The notes beneath the pieces are model-generated. The model made no database searches. It worked only from the letters and a program-made list of their open reading frames with translations, and was not told the DNA's origin. The translations under genes were made by a program, and so were the position numbers. Below, one piece after another: positions 1 through 8,749 of a stretch of DNA of 64,000 bases. How positions within the stretch are numbered: the first letter of the stretch is position 1; each line of letters starts with the position of its first letter. This DNA is from CAZHCG01 sp046484285 (GTDB lineage: Bacteria > Myxococcota_A > Polyangia > JAAYKL01), in NCBI GenBank assembly GCA_046484285.1, contig JAWOBP010000098.1, forward strand, positions 1-64,000, read 5' to 3'.

Positions 1-201
1 CACCTGCGTGGGGAACGCTGTCCCTGGGGGGCCGAGCATCAAGCAGTGATCGGTTCATCCCCACCTGCGTGGGGAACGCAAGCATGATCGACCCGTGTCC
101 GGCCGGCTCGTCGGTTCATCCCCACCTGCGTGGGGAACGCCGCAGGGATGGACCGTAACTCCGGCATGACGTCGGTTCATCCCCACCTGCGTGGGGAACG
201 C
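1..201 (-). CRISPR. Type I-E CRISPR array, leader-proximal end (cut by window edge)
   Basis: Three full 29-nt repeats lie at 51-79, 112-140 and 173-201, and a partial one at 1-18. All are identical where they overlap. Three 32-nt spacers lie at 19-50, 80-111 and 141-172, giving the 61-nt period typical of type I-E. The plus strand reads CGGTTCATCCCCACCTGCGT followed by GGGGAACGC, which is the reverse complement of the transcribed repeat. Transcription is therefore leftward, and Cas6e cleavage should leave the 8-nt 5' handle AUGAACCG, close to the E. coli handle AUAAACCG. The repeat nearest cas2 is the leader end, so the spacer at 141-172 should be the newest. The array continues beyond the left edge. 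Confidence 0.97.
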
Positions 202-277
202 TCTTCGAAAATACTAAGAAAATCAGCTCAGCACCACCTCCAAGTGTCGGCAAAGATATCGAAATCGAGACCTTTTG
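202..277 (-). promoter_or_regulatory. CRISPR leader between cas2 and the first repeat
   Basis: This 76-nt gap separates the cas2 stop from the first repeat and is AT-richer than the flanking genes, especially in the last 25 nt before the repeat. In type I-E systems this is where the array promoter and the integration signals for Cas1-Cas2 lie. I could not identify a convincing IHF site or a clear promoter by eye, so the call rests on position and base composition. Confidence 0.6.
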
Positions 278-562
278 CTAGGCCTTGGCGATCGGCTTTC
301 TGACCAGCTGGATGCCGTCGAAATACACGGCCTGTCGCGACACGTTGCCTGCGCTGCGCACGATGAAGCCTTGTTCGCACTTCCAGTTGTGGACCATGTG
401 GAATCCACCCTCTCCCATCTTCTGTGCACACATGCGAAACAGCTCTTCCCTCACCATCGCCGAGACCTTGCCCAGAAATACGTTGGTCTTGATCTCCATC
501 AGCCATCTTGAAAGCTGGCCCCTGAGGGAGGCCGGCACCTTTTCAAGCACAATCAGAACCAT
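278..562 (-). CDS. cas2: CRISPR-associated endoribonuclease/integrase subunit Cas2, type I-E
   Basis: Cas2 forms the central dimer of the Cas1-Cas2 complex that inserts new spacers at the leader end. The 94-residue protein starting MVLIVLEKVPASLRGQLSRW aligns along its full length with E. coli YgbF (94 aa), including the RLRGxL-like start, the GDVSAKIRE-like segment (here GKVSAMVRE) and the C-terminal FDGIQLV strand. A longer open frame begins at 682, but the extra 40 residues are antisense to nothing and lie inside cas1, so I chose the internal start that matches the family. It overlaps the 3' end of cas1 by 20 nt, suggesting translational coupling. It is the last gene of the leftward cas operon, next to the leader. 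Confidence 0.95.
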   Translation of the reverse strand: MVLIVLEKVPASLRGQLSRWLMEIKTNVFLGKVSAMVREELFRMCAQKMGEGGFHMVHNWKCEQGFIVRSAGNVSRQAVYFDGIQLVRKPIAKA

Positions 563-1499
563 AGTTCTGACCTCCGTCCACCTGGCCCTTGGCCGGATCC
601 CAGATCCCTCCCGGGGGATCGTTTTCGTCGTCGAGATAGTGACTCGCGTTGTCAATCGCTTCCACCGAGACGTCAAGAACATCGTCGATGTCTCTTACAA
701 CCCGTTCGAGCACCTTCTGCTCGTGGAACTTGTTTCGGCAGGCAAGGCGGACGTCTCTCTCCATTCCCTTCAATCCGTCCAATTTCTGATATCGCGAGGC
801 TATCTCGAACGCGACGGGAATCGTGGTTTCCACCTTGTAGAGATCGGCGATGTCGTAGACGAACGAGAGCAACTTGCCGGTGTGGATGAAGCCGATCGAA
901 GGGGAGTAGCCGGCCGAGACAATTGCGCAGTGGCAGATTCCGTACAGACAGGATGCCGCGGTCGAAAGCGCCCGGTTTACTGGGTCTGCCTTGGACCAGT
1001 CTCCTCGAGAATAATTGCGACCGTTCCACTCCACACCCCACCTCTCGCTCGCCCTGGAGTAGGCGGTACGAACACGAACTCCCTCCTTGCCCCTGATCTG
1101 CTCGAGCGACAACTCGGGATCGAGATCCTCGTCGAAGCGCTTGGCGTACATCTTCAGGACAACGGCCATCCGCTTTTGCGGCGTGCTATGAATATCCGCC
1201 TGCCGCAGCAACCGAAGCGCGCTCCTCGTCTCGCCCATCCCTTGTGCGTACATACGCACGCCGTGCTCGCCGACCCATAGAACTGAGCACCCGTTCTCGG
1301 CGAGCACCTTCATAGCCTCGTGCGTGACCGTCGTACCGGGACCGAGCATCACCGTGCCCAGCGCGGCAACGGGGACGTGCGTCTCTCCCTCCTTGTCGAA
1401 GATCGAAACGGCGTTTTTCTCTCTTTCGAGCCTGGCATGCTCGAAGTAGACGAACGAGAGGCTGTCCCTCAGCTTGGGCAGCGTCTTGAGGTTCTTCAT
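543..1499 (-). CDS. cas1: CRISPR-associated integrase Cas1, type I-E
   Basis: Cas1 is the metal-dependent nuclease-integrase of spacer acquisition. This 318-residue protein matches E. coli YgbT in order and motifs: VMLGPGTTVTHEA near residue 55, VLWVGEHGVRMYA near 80, and the metal site segment GFIHTGKLLSFVYDIADLYK containing the conserved His and two Asp. The conserved Glu is in RGKEGVRVR. I place the start at 1499 because MKNLKTLPKLRD aligns with the family N-terminus and is preceded by a purine-rich GGGGAAGGGG; an in-frame start at 1544 would add 15 residues. The C-terminal tail past residue 285 is poorly conserved, as in homologues. It lies downstream of cas6e with about a 100-nt gap. Confidence 0.96.
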   Translation of the reverse strand: MKNLKTLPKLRDSLSFVYFEHARLEREKNAVSIFDKEGETHVPVAALGTVMLGPGTTVTHEAMKVLAENGCSVLWVGEHGVRMYAQGMGETRSALRLLRQADIHSTPQKRMAVVLKMYAKRFDEDLDPELSLEQIRGKEGVRVRTAYSRASERWGVEWNGRNYSRGDWSKADPVNRALSTAASCLYGICHCAIVSAGYSPSIGFIHTGKLLSFVYDIADLYKVETTIPVAFEIASRYQKLDGLKGMERDVRLACRNKFHEQKVLERVVRDIDDVLDVSVEAIDNASHYLDDENDPPGGIWDPAKGQVDGGQNYGSDCA

Positions 1500-1603
1500 C
1501 AAGGCCCCCTTCCCCGGCGCTTTTCTCTTCTGCCGGCGCAGCATAGATATCGACAGCGCATTCTTGGCTCGTATTCAGTTTTCAAAGAACAGATTTCACC
1601 GGC

Positions 1604-2170
1604 CTATGCGCGGGCCAAGCTGAGAAGACCGCAGCCGAAGGCCTTGGCCGGGCCGATGCCGTTTCTCAGCGCGTCTCCTATTCCCGGCGGATCCCCGACT
1701 TGCAGAACACCCGTGAAATCGACCGCCGCGATCTTGCCCGCAACTCCGTGCCTCATGAAGTTGAGGACGCGACCACCCGCCACCTGGGCCTCGAGAAGCT
1801 CAGCGAAGGGCTCGGTTTTTCGCTCGAGCCAAGCCAGCTGATGGTCCTCGTGGATCAACGGGACTCGCTTCCTCTCTTCGGCTAGCCGTTTGGTCGGGTT
1901 CGCGCAAAGAGCAAATCGCAGAACCTGGCCTTTGCGGAGCTTGGGGTCGAACTCCTTTTTCGCCATCAGGGAACAGGACGAGCTGTTGCTGTCCACCGGC
2001 GAGACATCGGACTGAACCAGCGCCTCTGTAGGCAGGCCCCGCCTCGGCCAAAAAACCCGGTAGAGAAAGGGACGTTCCGCGTCCGGCATCCCGGGGAACA
2101 ACCCCCAGATTTCACGATGTATGTCGTAGGGGTTCCGCTTCCCAGCCAGCCTAACCTTGCTCAGGAACAT
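1604..2170 (-). CDS. cas6e: crRNA endoribonuclease Cas6e (CasE/Cse3)
   Basis: This subunit cleaves pre-crRNA at the base of the repeat hairpin and stays bound to the crRNA 3' end in Cascade. The 188-residue protein begins MFLSKVRLAG like E. coli CasE (MYLSKVIIAR). It carries His18 in the segment YDIHREIWGLF, equivalent to the catalytic His of the family. It ends with the glycine-rich RNA-binding loop GIGPAKAFGCGLLSLARA, a hallmark of Cas6e. The open frame begins eight codons earlier (2194), but the family alignment favours 2170. It overlaps the end of cas5 by 20 nt, the same overlap as cas1/cas2. Confidence 0.95.
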   Translation of the reverse strand: MFLSKVRLAGKRNPYDIHREIWGLFPGMPDAERPFLYRVFWPRRGLPTEALVQSDVSPVDSNSSSCSLMAKKEFDPKLRKGQVLRFALCANPTKRLAEERKRVPLIHEDHQLAWLERKTEPFAELLEAQVAGGRVLNFMRHGVAGKIAAVDFTGVLQVGDPPGIGDALRNGIGPAKAFGCGLLSLARA

Positions 2171-2834
2171 GTTCTTCCTCCTCTCCGTGCACATGCACTT
2201 CTCGAGTCAGGAATCGGCGGCGTTCGCCGAAAGAAGGCACATCCCTGACGCGCAGCACGGTGGCTCGTTCGGCCGGAAACTCGCTGTAGACGGTTCCTCT
2301 GCCGGGCTCCACATTCGAAAGCGCTTCCAGCGCGCTCGAAGCCTCAACCACGTCTTCGAAAACCGGCCTTCCGAGCGGGCAGGATCTACGCCCCAGCGAA
2401 GGCGTGTATCGTGGCTTTTCAACAGCTTCCTGCAGCTGCTTCCTGCCGAATCTCGCGCCGTCCACGAACTCCATAGCTACCGTGAACGAGGCGTCGCACA
2501 GATAGTCACGACGGCTGACGACCGGGTACTTGTTTGCCTTTCCGTCTACCTTGCGAGCGTCCATTATCGTGTGGAAATCGGTCATCACCGTCTTGCGGAC
2601 GGTCGTGCCCGCGACTTCGCGGCCGGCGTCGCTGCGGACGGCGTATCTAAAGCTGTCCGAAAGCGCTTGCTGGGATTCGCTGTCCGCGCGGTCGATTCCG
2701 AGGCAGGCGGCCAGCAGCCCGACTAGACCGCTTCGTGTCGGAAACAGCTCGGTCGGTCGGTGGTCTTCGTAGGTATGACCGCCCCAGGCCTGCATCGGAC
2801 CCTCGAGCTTGAGGATGAGGTACTGCCCCATCAC
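2151..2834 (-). CDS. cas5: Cascade subunit Cas5e (CasD)
   Basis: Cas5e caps the 5' handle of the crRNA in the type I-E Cascade complex. The 227-residue protein has the RAMP-type N-terminus YLILKLEGPMQAWGGHTYED, the family signature PTRSGLVGLLAACLGI near residue 33, and YTPSLGRRSCPLGRPV near residue 143, matching E. coli CasD (YTPYLGRRACPL). Its start codon overlaps the cas7 stop by 4 nt (ATGA), typical of coupled translation. The C-terminal tail is rich in His and Glu and overlaps cas6e. Confidence 0.96.
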   Translation of the reverse strand: MMGQYLILKLEGPMQAWGGHTYEDHRPTELFPTRSGLVGLLAACLGIDRADSESQQALSDSFRYAVRSDAGREVAGTTVRKTVMTDFHTIMDARKVDGKANKYPVVSRRDYLCDASFTVAMEFVDGARFGRKQLQEAVEKPRYTPSLGRRSCPLGRPVFEDVVEASSALEALSNVEPGRGTVYSEFPAERATVLRVRDVPSFGERRRFLTREVHVHGEEEEHVPEQG

Positions 2835-3925
2835 TGCCCACCTCCTTTCTTTATCCAGTTTTCCAACTCGCCCATCTTGCCGAAGATCGGCTCAAGTGAG
2901 GTCTTCTGCAGGCTGAACGCAGCCGATCTCTCGTCCAGATCGTATCCGTCGACAACCTTCTTCGCGTAGCTCTCGAGCGCTTCCACCGAAGGAGCGATGA
3001 ACCCGCCTTTGTTGTCGCGGTCGACTGGCTTCTCGAAAGCGTTGGCGTAGGAGACCGGGATGTCCGAGAAAGAGACGAGCACCAGGTCGGCGAGGTTGTA
3101 GGCGGCGAAGGACTGCTGCTTCGCCGTCGGCACGACGCGTGCCATCAGATCGGTGAGGTTTGCTGCGATCTCCAGTGTCTTTTCCTCGGAGGGCTCGCCC
3201 ATGTTCTCGGCGAGCTGAGGCAGGTTCAGGCTTGCGTATCTGTAGAACACCCCGGCTCCGAACTCCTGGGTGTTGAGGTGTCCGGCACCGGTCTCGCCCT
3301 CCTCCACCGTGAGGTCGTCCACAGCAGTGAACCAGTCGACGTCGGAATCCACGGAGTGGGTCGTGATAGCGTGGGCCACCGCCATCGAGCCGTCGACCGG
3401 CGTCATCAGACCGGAAGTAGCCATCCGTCCGAAAAGCGCTATGTCCAGAGAGTCGCTCATCGCGTCCTTGAGCGGCTTCGACTGTTTTTCGATCTCCTTT
3501 TTCAGCTTCTTCTCGTCCGGCTCCCCGGAGCCCGCGGCCTTTACGATGTCGCACAAGTGCGCGACTTCCCCGATGCTCCACGGGGCGACAGCGCTCATCG
3601 TTCCGTCCTTGTCGATCTCCGACTTGCCGGCGATCAGGGCCATCGTCTTGTAGACGAGGTCGTGGTCGTACCTTCCGTCGAGCTCTTCGGCGTACTTGGC
3701 CGCGAGGTGCTCGAGCTTGATCGTTCGCACCGAGGGCTCGCCGATCCTGTCCCGGTAGAGATCACTCTTGCGCATCGCTCGCTTGAGGCTCTGGCTCGAG
3801 ATGCGGACCCGACGCACCCCTCCGAACACAGCCGATTTCTGCATGTTCATGTCGTCCCTGTTGAGACATGACGGCGTGTGCGAGATCAGCACGTGTATGT
3901 TGAAGAATCTCCTTTTGTCCTTCAT
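2831..3925 (-). CDS. cas7: Cascade backbone subunit Cas7e (CasC/Cse4)
   Basis: Cas7e polymerises, six copies per complex, along the crRNA to form the Cascade backbone. The 364-residue protein begins RFFNIHVLISHTPSCLNRDD, matching the E. coli CasC start (FINIHVLISHSPSCLNRDD-like). It contains the family segment VRISSQSLKRAMRKS and TMSAVAPW. Length matches the family (about 360 aa). It is separated from cse2 by 25 nt, the only non-overlapping junction between cas3 and cas6e, so higher expression from its own ribosome-binding site is plausible given the stoichiometry. Confidence 0.97.
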   Translation of the reverse strand: MKDKRRFFNIHVLISHTPSCLNRDDMNMQKSAVFGGVRRVRISSQSLKRAMRKSDLYRDRIGEPSVRTIKLEHLAAKYAEELDGRYDHDLVYKTMALIAGKSEIDKDGTMSAVAPWSIGEVAHLCDIVKAAGSGEPDEKKLKKEIEKQSKPLKDAMSDSLDIALFGRMATSGLMTPVDGSMAVAHAITTHSVDSDVDWFTAVDDLTVEEGETGAGHLNTQEFGAGVFYRYASLNLPQLAENMGEPSEEKTLEIAANLTDLMARVVPTAKQQSFAAYNLADLVLVSFSDIPVSYANAFEKPVDRDNKGGFIAPSVEALESYAKKVVDGYDLDERSAAFSLQKTSLEPIFGKMGELENWIKKGGGQ

Positions 3926-3950
3926 TTCTCTCTTCCTTTCTTCAATGCGG

Positions 3951-4403
3951 CTACTTGCCGCCTCCGCTCATGAAGTAGTCCTCCACGATCTTCTTCTTGG
4001 CGTTGTCGCCCCAGTAGAAGAGCGTCTTCCCGAAACGGTTCCAGTCAACTGTCGCGTCGACGTGCTGGCACAGACGACGCAGGTGCTGCAGCGCGGTATC
4101 ACCCTCGGAGCGCGCCATCTGGAACACTCTCATTTCGCTGACCTTCTTCGCCTTGGCTAGCTGAGCCCCGATGTTGTCTCCGTCCTCCTTGTGCGATGCG
4201 TACGGCAGGAAGAACACGATTCTCCTCCACCTGGCATCGCTCTTCACACCCTCCGGAAGGACCCGGTAGTAGGCGGGGATCAACGAAAGCTCCGAAGGAT
4301 CCCTGGCACGTCGAACCTCGGCTCGTTGCCCAGGCTTCAGCTTCTCGAACTTCGCCTTCAGCTCGGCGAAGTCCGTTCCGTTCTTCTGTTCCATCGCGAT
4401 CAT
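3951..4403 (-). CDS. cse2: Cascade small subunit Cse2 (CasB)
   Basis: Cse2 forms a dimer on the belly of Cascade and stabilises the displaced strand of the R-loop. The 150-residue protein is basic and helical and has family features RAEVRRARDPSEL near residue 28, and IPAYYRVLP. It is at the short end of the usual 150-200 residue range. It sits between cse1 and cas7 as in E. coli, overlapping the cse1 stop by 4 nt. Identification relies on both sequence and position because this family diverges quickly. Confidence 0.92.
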   Translation of the reverse strand: MIAMEQKNGTDFAELKAKFEKLKPGQRAEVRRARDPSELSLIPAYYRVLPEGVKSDARWRRIVFFLPYASHKEDGDNIGAQLAKAKKVSEMRVFQMARSEGDTALQHLRRLCQHVDATVDWNRFGKTLFYWGDNAKKKIVEDYFMSGGGK

Positions 4404-5860
4404 GCTCCTTTCTTGATCTTCGCCAGGGCCGCGTTGAGCGTCCTCGTGCTAATTGCGAGTGTCTTCGCTCCCTTTGGCGAGTGGATGTATGGCTTGACGA
4501 CCTCGGCGAACACTTTTCGCGAAATCTCGCCGAGATCTCTTGTCAGCTCCTCCCTGGTCTTCTTGAGCTGCGAGAAATCCATGTTTCTCAACACGCGGTG
4601 GATGAGGTGCTCGGTCCGCTCGTAGTATCGGCGCTCTGCGACTTTGGAGAGACCTTCTACCCCCGTCTCTTTTCCGAATCCGTAGACCTTGGAGCGCAAG
4701 GCGTTCTTGATCTCGACGCCTACCTCCACGAGCATCCCGATTCCGTCGAGGTTCGAATCCCAGCCCTCGGCCAGGCTGATCGTCTCGTGACGGCGATCTA
4801 TCACCGCCGCCTGCTTGTTGCTGTAGCCGCCGACAGCTAGGTGGCACGGTTCTCCGGGGTGGATCTCGCGAAAACGAGTGACTACCGCCGCGGGTATTTG
4901 GCCTCGCTTCTCCTCCTCCTTGTGAAGGATCAGCTCGTTGAGCTGAGTCCAGGTCGGTGCTGACCGGTTGAAGCTCAGGGTCCTTTCGTTGTCCTTGCCC
5001 TTCTCCCATCTGCGCGGGGAGTGCGGGTGCGGCCAATGACCCACTATTTCGAATTTGCTGAACTTCTCCTTGTTGAACCCCGCATACTCGAGCGAGCACT
5101 CACGTCCGCAGATCGGGCAAACGCGGTCACAATCGTCAGGCGAGAGCAGCTCGACGTGCGCTGACTGCCAGAAAAGACCTGTGATCAGGTCTATGCCCGA
5201 GGCGGCTATCTTCTGGCCCGGCTGGATAACCTCGACCCAGTTGGGCTTGGCTTTTTCCTCGACCTTCAGCCCGACCTCTCTCGCTCCTTGCCTGTCGAGA
5301 ACGTTTTTCCATATCGTCTCCCTCAAGCCCTCGCCGCGAATCAACGTGGTGATTGGCGAGCCGCCGCGTAGGCCTTCCTTGAAGCCGCCCCCGAAACTCG
5401 GACAGTTGACCGCCTGGTTGAACAAGGCGATAGCAGTGCACGATGAGCACGCGGCATCCACCTCTCCGGCTCGGTTGAAAAGCGCGTGGTTGTTTCCCTC
5501 GGGCAAGCCTACGAACAGCTTCTGGATGGGCGTCGGCTTGCTCGCCTTCACTCCGCGGACCTGCATGAACGGCGTTTTCTCGTGGTCCAGAGAGAACCAG
5601 TCCAGATATGGCGAAGCGCGCTCCTCGAAGGTCTTCTCGTCCAGTGGTTTCGACCCCAGCTCTTTCAGCTCCTTCTCGTCGTCCGGCGTGTAGATTGCCT
5701 GGGTGAGACAGACGAGAAGCTGGAGCGCGGCAAACTCCATGTCGTCCCGAGTCAGCGACAGGCTCCAGGGCTCGTCACGACAGAGAATCTCCGCTAGCTC
5801 GACGTGAACGAGCCGACCGTCTCTGAGAACGGGTACCCAAGGATCTTCTATCAGGTTCAT
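4400..5860 (-). CDS. cse1: Cascade large subunit Cse1 (CasA, Cas8e)
   Basis: Cse1 recognises the PAM and recruits Cas3. The 486-residue protein begins MNLIEDPWVPVLRDGRLVHV, a typical Cse1 N-terminus (NLLxDPWIPV). It contains the AFNQAVNCPSFGGG-like central segment (ALFNQAVNCPSFGGG) and a CxxC zinc-type cluster CDRVCPICGREC around residue 245, seen in some Cse1 proteins. The C-terminal third is helical and corresponds to the four-helix bundle that contacts Cse2. Its start overlaps the cas3 stop by 4 nt. Confidence 0.95.
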   Translation of the reverse strand: MNLIEDPWVPVLRDGRLVHVELAEILCRDEPWSLSLTRDDMEFAALQLLVCLTQAIYTPDDEKELKELGSKPLDEKTFEERASPYLDWFSLDHEKTPFMQVRGVKASKPTPIQKLFVGLPEGNNHALFNRAGEVDAACSSCTAIALFNQAVNCPSFGGGFKEGLRGGSPITTLIRGEGLRETIWKNVLDRQGAREVGLKVEEKAKPNWVEVIQPGQKIAASGIDLITGLFWQSAHVELLSPDDCDRVCPICGRECSLEYAGFNKEKFSKFEIVGHWPHPHSPRRWEKGKDNERTLSFNRSAPTWTQLNELILHKEEEKRGQIPAAVVTRFREIHPGEPCHLAVGGYSNKQAAVIDRRHETISLAEGWDSNLDGIGMLVEVGVEIKNALRSKVYGFGKETGVEGLSKVAERRYYERTEHLIHRVLRNMDFSQLKKTREELTRDLGEISRKVFAEVVKPYIHSPKGAKTLAISTRTLNAALAKIKKGA

Positions 5861-8397
5861 TTTCCCTCCTTCTCCAGGCCGTAGAGCTCGGTGTACTCTA
5901 GCAACACCTCTCCAAGCTCCGCGGTCCAGGTCCCATTTCCTTGCTCAACCATTCGAAGATAGACGACGCCGTCCCTGGGCGTCGGCAAGAACCGATTCCA
6001 GCTGCAAGGTACATTCACGCTGTTTTGGTCGATCTCTTCGTCGCGATCGTGCACGGGGAGAGAATCCAGCGTCGTCTCGCCGTCCAGAAAGCAATCTCCG
6101 CCGCCGTCGGCTCTGATCGGAACTACGGTCGCTCCCATCTCCGAGCCGCGAGTCAGAGAACCGGGTTCTTCACTCGAGTCGTCGAGCCAGGTGTCAACCA
6201 TCGACCGCTGTGTTGCCCGGGCTCTCCTTTCGCGCTGCTCTGTCTCGTACTCGGAGTGCCCCTCTTCGACCCACGCCGGCTCGTCACCCCAGGCATCCTG
6301 TTTGTAGACCTCCTCGATCAGCGCCCGGTAGGCGGCTGGAAACACGAGCTCGTTTCTTCGCTCGAGAAGCTCCTGAGTTCTCCAAAGCAGCCTCGGATCG
6401 CCGTAGACCAGCTGATGAAGACCGTAGTCGCCCGCAGAAGGAACCAGTATCGCAACCTCGGGCGTTCCTCGATCTCCCCTGTCGTGGCGGTGAAGCCTGC
6501 CCAGCCGTTGAAACAGGAGATCAACAGGGCAGATCTGCGAGATCATCCAGTCGAAATCCAGATCCAGGCTCTGCTCGACGACCTGGGTTGCGACCAGGAC
6601 GCGGCCAGAACTCCCTCGCGGCGCCGTTTTCCCGTAGGTTTCGATAGCCTGTTGCTCTATCCGCTGCCTGTCTTTGAAGCGGTAGCGCGAATGAAACAGA
6701 TCCACTCGATCCGAAAGAATTTTTCGGAGTTTGCGAGCAAGAGCTTGAGCGTCTGCGACCAGGTTGCAGATCACCGCGACCAGCTCTCCCCCGTCCACAC
6801 GCCTGGATATCTCTTCAATCAGCCCGTTGCTTGGAAGAGCGTCTTCGGTTGCCTCGATTCGGGTTCTCACCACCCTCTCTCCACCGGCTTCTTCCGTGCT
6901 CCAGCACCTGATGCCGCTCGACGTGGAATTGCAAACGAGAGGGTAGTCGCTGCTCGGCTCTTCCCTTTTCTCTCTGTCTGGAGAATAGATTTCGAGCAGC
7001 TCCATAGTCCGGTGTGACGGCAGGGTCGCCGAGAGAAGAATCACGCTTCCGCCAGCTTCTCGCTGTTCCTCGATTACCCGATCCAGCAGGCCGTTCATGT
7101 AGCTGTCGTAGGCGTGGACTTCGTCGACTATGAGAACGTTTCTCCGGATTCCAGCCCCCCGGACGAAGAAGTGCTTGACCGGAAGAACGGACAACAACGC
7201 CTGGTCTATGGTGCATATCCCTACGTTGCCGAGAAAGACGCGTTTTCGGCTCTGAGAAAGCCATCGGGAGCACTGGACAGTCGCTTCTTCTTCTCCTTGG
7301 GCGGAAGCGCTTTTTGGCGATCCTTGCTTGATCTGTCGGAACAGAGGGTTGAAACGCGCCTTGCCGTGGGCGAGAACCAGATCCGCACCTTCTTTGAAGA
7401 GCTTGGCCGACACGTCTACGATACGGGAGAACATCGCGTTCGCCGTGGCCTGGGTCGGCAGCGCGAAAACTATCCCGTCCGCCATGCCGGCATCGATCAG
7501 GCGGGCCGCGTAGCGAAGAGCTGCCTCTGTTTTGCCCGAGCCGGTCGAAGCTTCGATCAGTGTCAGGCCTGGAGCGAGCGGCCAGGATTCTATCAGTCGC
7601 TGGACACCGCGTGGTTTCTCGATGTGAGGGAACAGGTGCCTCATTCCAGTCCCCAGCACCTGCCGGGGAAGAATACCGCTTTTCGATAGCGCGCGAGCGG
7701 CGTTTTCGCGCCGTCGCTCGAAGTAACCACCGAGAGATCCGGCGGCTTCCTCGACGTAGTCGAAATGTGATTCGTTCGAGCCTACCCAGTCCGAGATGCT
7801 GCAGAACCCGGCGAAGGTGTTCGGCGAGGGCGGAGGATCTGACGATTTTTCGATTCCCACCGGAGATAGAAACAGGTCGCGAAGAGCGTTGAGCCACTTC
7901 TCGCGTGCCGTCCGGCATTTCTTTTTTATCGAATCCTCTGCGCAGAGCTTGTCGGCCAGGGAGGCGTCCTTTCTCGGCAGACGACCATGATGACCGGCGC
8001 TCGCCTGCATCCAATCGATTGAACGTCCATTTACAAAACCGTACCTGTCTCGCTCACGAAGAAACCAGGCCAATCCGCCCTGTCCGTGATCGTAGCGAGA
8101 ATAGTCCAACACGTTTCTCGGATCGAAGGCGGATTCCAGCCTCCCTGCCACTTCCGGTGCCTTCAGTTGAAAACGAACGTCCAGCTTTCCCAGGTCGTGC
8201 AGAGCGGAGAAAAAGAGAATCCAAGCCGTGGCGCGTTCCTTGTCCGAGCCCCCGCAAAGCGCTCTAGATATGGAGATGTCTCGGTCCAGCCATTCAGCTG
8301 CTACGGCAGCGACGTCCAGAGAATGGTGCGCGAACAAATGAGCAGCGTAGCTTCCGTCTTCCAGCCGTCGTGTCTTTCCCCAAAAAAGTTCAAACAT
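5857..8397 (-). CDS. cas3: CRISPR-associated nuclease-helicase Cas3, type I-E
   Basis: Cas3 is the effector that unwinds and degrades DNA bound by Cascade. The 846-residue protein has an N-terminal HD nuclease domain with HxxxD at 24-28, the HD pair His67-Asp68 in ALHDLGKLD, and HH at 135-136. The SF2 helicase follows: Walker A TGSGKT at 285-290, DEVH at 425-428, SATLP at 456-460, and a motif VI region QRLGRLHRHDR. The segment SDWVGSN near 202 is typical of type I-E Cas3. The ATG at 8397 follows GGGGAG at about 8 nt. No split or frameshift is visible. It is the first gene of the operon; the region upstream is unusually G/T-rich in the transcribed sense. Confidence 0.97.
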   Translation of the reverse strand: MFELFWGKTRRLEDGSYAAHLFAHHSLDVAAVAAEWLDRDISISRALCGGSDKERATAWILFFSALHDLGKLDVRFQLKAPEVAGRLESAFDPRNVLDYSRYDHGQGGLAWFLRERDRYGFVNGRSIDWMQASAGHHGRLPRKDASLADKLCAEDSIKKKCRTAREKWLNALRDLFLSPVGIEKSSDPPPSPNTFAGFCSISDWVGSNESHFDYVEEAAGSLGGYFERRRENAARALSKSGILPRQVLGTGMRHLFPHIEKPRGVQRLIESWPLAPGLTLIEASTGSGKTEAALRYAARLIDAGMADGIVFALPTQATANAMFSRIVDVSAKLFKEGADLVLAHGKARFNPLFRQIKQGSPKSASAQGEEEATVQCSRWLSQSRKRVFLGNVGICTIDQALLSVLPVKHFFVRGAGIRRNVLIVDEVHAYDSYMNGLLDRVIEEQREAGGSVILLSATLPSHRTMELLEIYSPDREKREEPSSDYPLVCNSTSSGIRCWSTEEAGGERVVRTRIEATEDALPSNGLIEEISRRVDGGELVAVICNLVADAQALARKLRKILSDRVDLFHSRYRFKDRQRIEQQAIETYGKTAPRGSSGRVLVATQVVEQSLDLDFDWMISQICPVDLLFQRLGRLHRHDRGDRGTPEVAILVPSAGDYGLHQLVYGDPRLLWRTQELLERRNELVFPAAYRALIEEVYKQDAWGDEPAWVEEGHSEYETEQRERRARATQRSMVDTWLDDSSEEPGSLTRGSEMGATVVPIRADGGGDCFLDGETTLDSLPVHDRDEEIDQNSVNVPCSWNRFLPTPRDGVVYLRMVEQGNGTWTAELGEVLLEYTELYGLEKEGK

Positions 8398-8749
8398 CTA
8401 TATTGCTCCCCGGTTTCAACGAGCCGCAAGCCAACATCAAGCCAAATAACCCAACCCCAAGACAAAACCTGACCAACCAACCAAACCCCAGCCCAAATCC
8501 AGCCAAGAGCCCACCACCCCGGCCGAAAAAGCACTTCGACCCTCCATCATGCCACAAGAAAAAACCGAAAACACCACCCAGATAGGTGAAAAACCCGAAA
8601 AAATCAGCCTACACAAGCTCCAGCACCTGATAATGGGCGGCACCATCCGGGCCGATCGCGGGGACGATCTTCGATACCGGCCCGTTCGGAGCCTGCACCT
8701 GGTGCCTCGTCAACCCGACGATTTCGGGTACGGGGCGAGAGATCATCGG
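8398..8749. other. G/T-rich region upstream of the cas operon, no convincing gene
   Basis: About 350 nt upstream of cas3 hold no credible gene. From about 8405 to 8610 the plus strand is strongly C/A-rich, so the leader read toward cas3 would be G/T-rich with several runs of three or four G. The cas promoter should be here, but I could not fix its hexamers. A hydrophobic open frame (8437-8646, minus strand) is read as a product of the base skew. Confidence 0.5.

Noticed and set aside
8437..8646. Small hydrophobic protein upstream of cas3
   Set aside because: The hydrophobic composition follows from the G/T skew; start codon and ribosome-binding site are weak.
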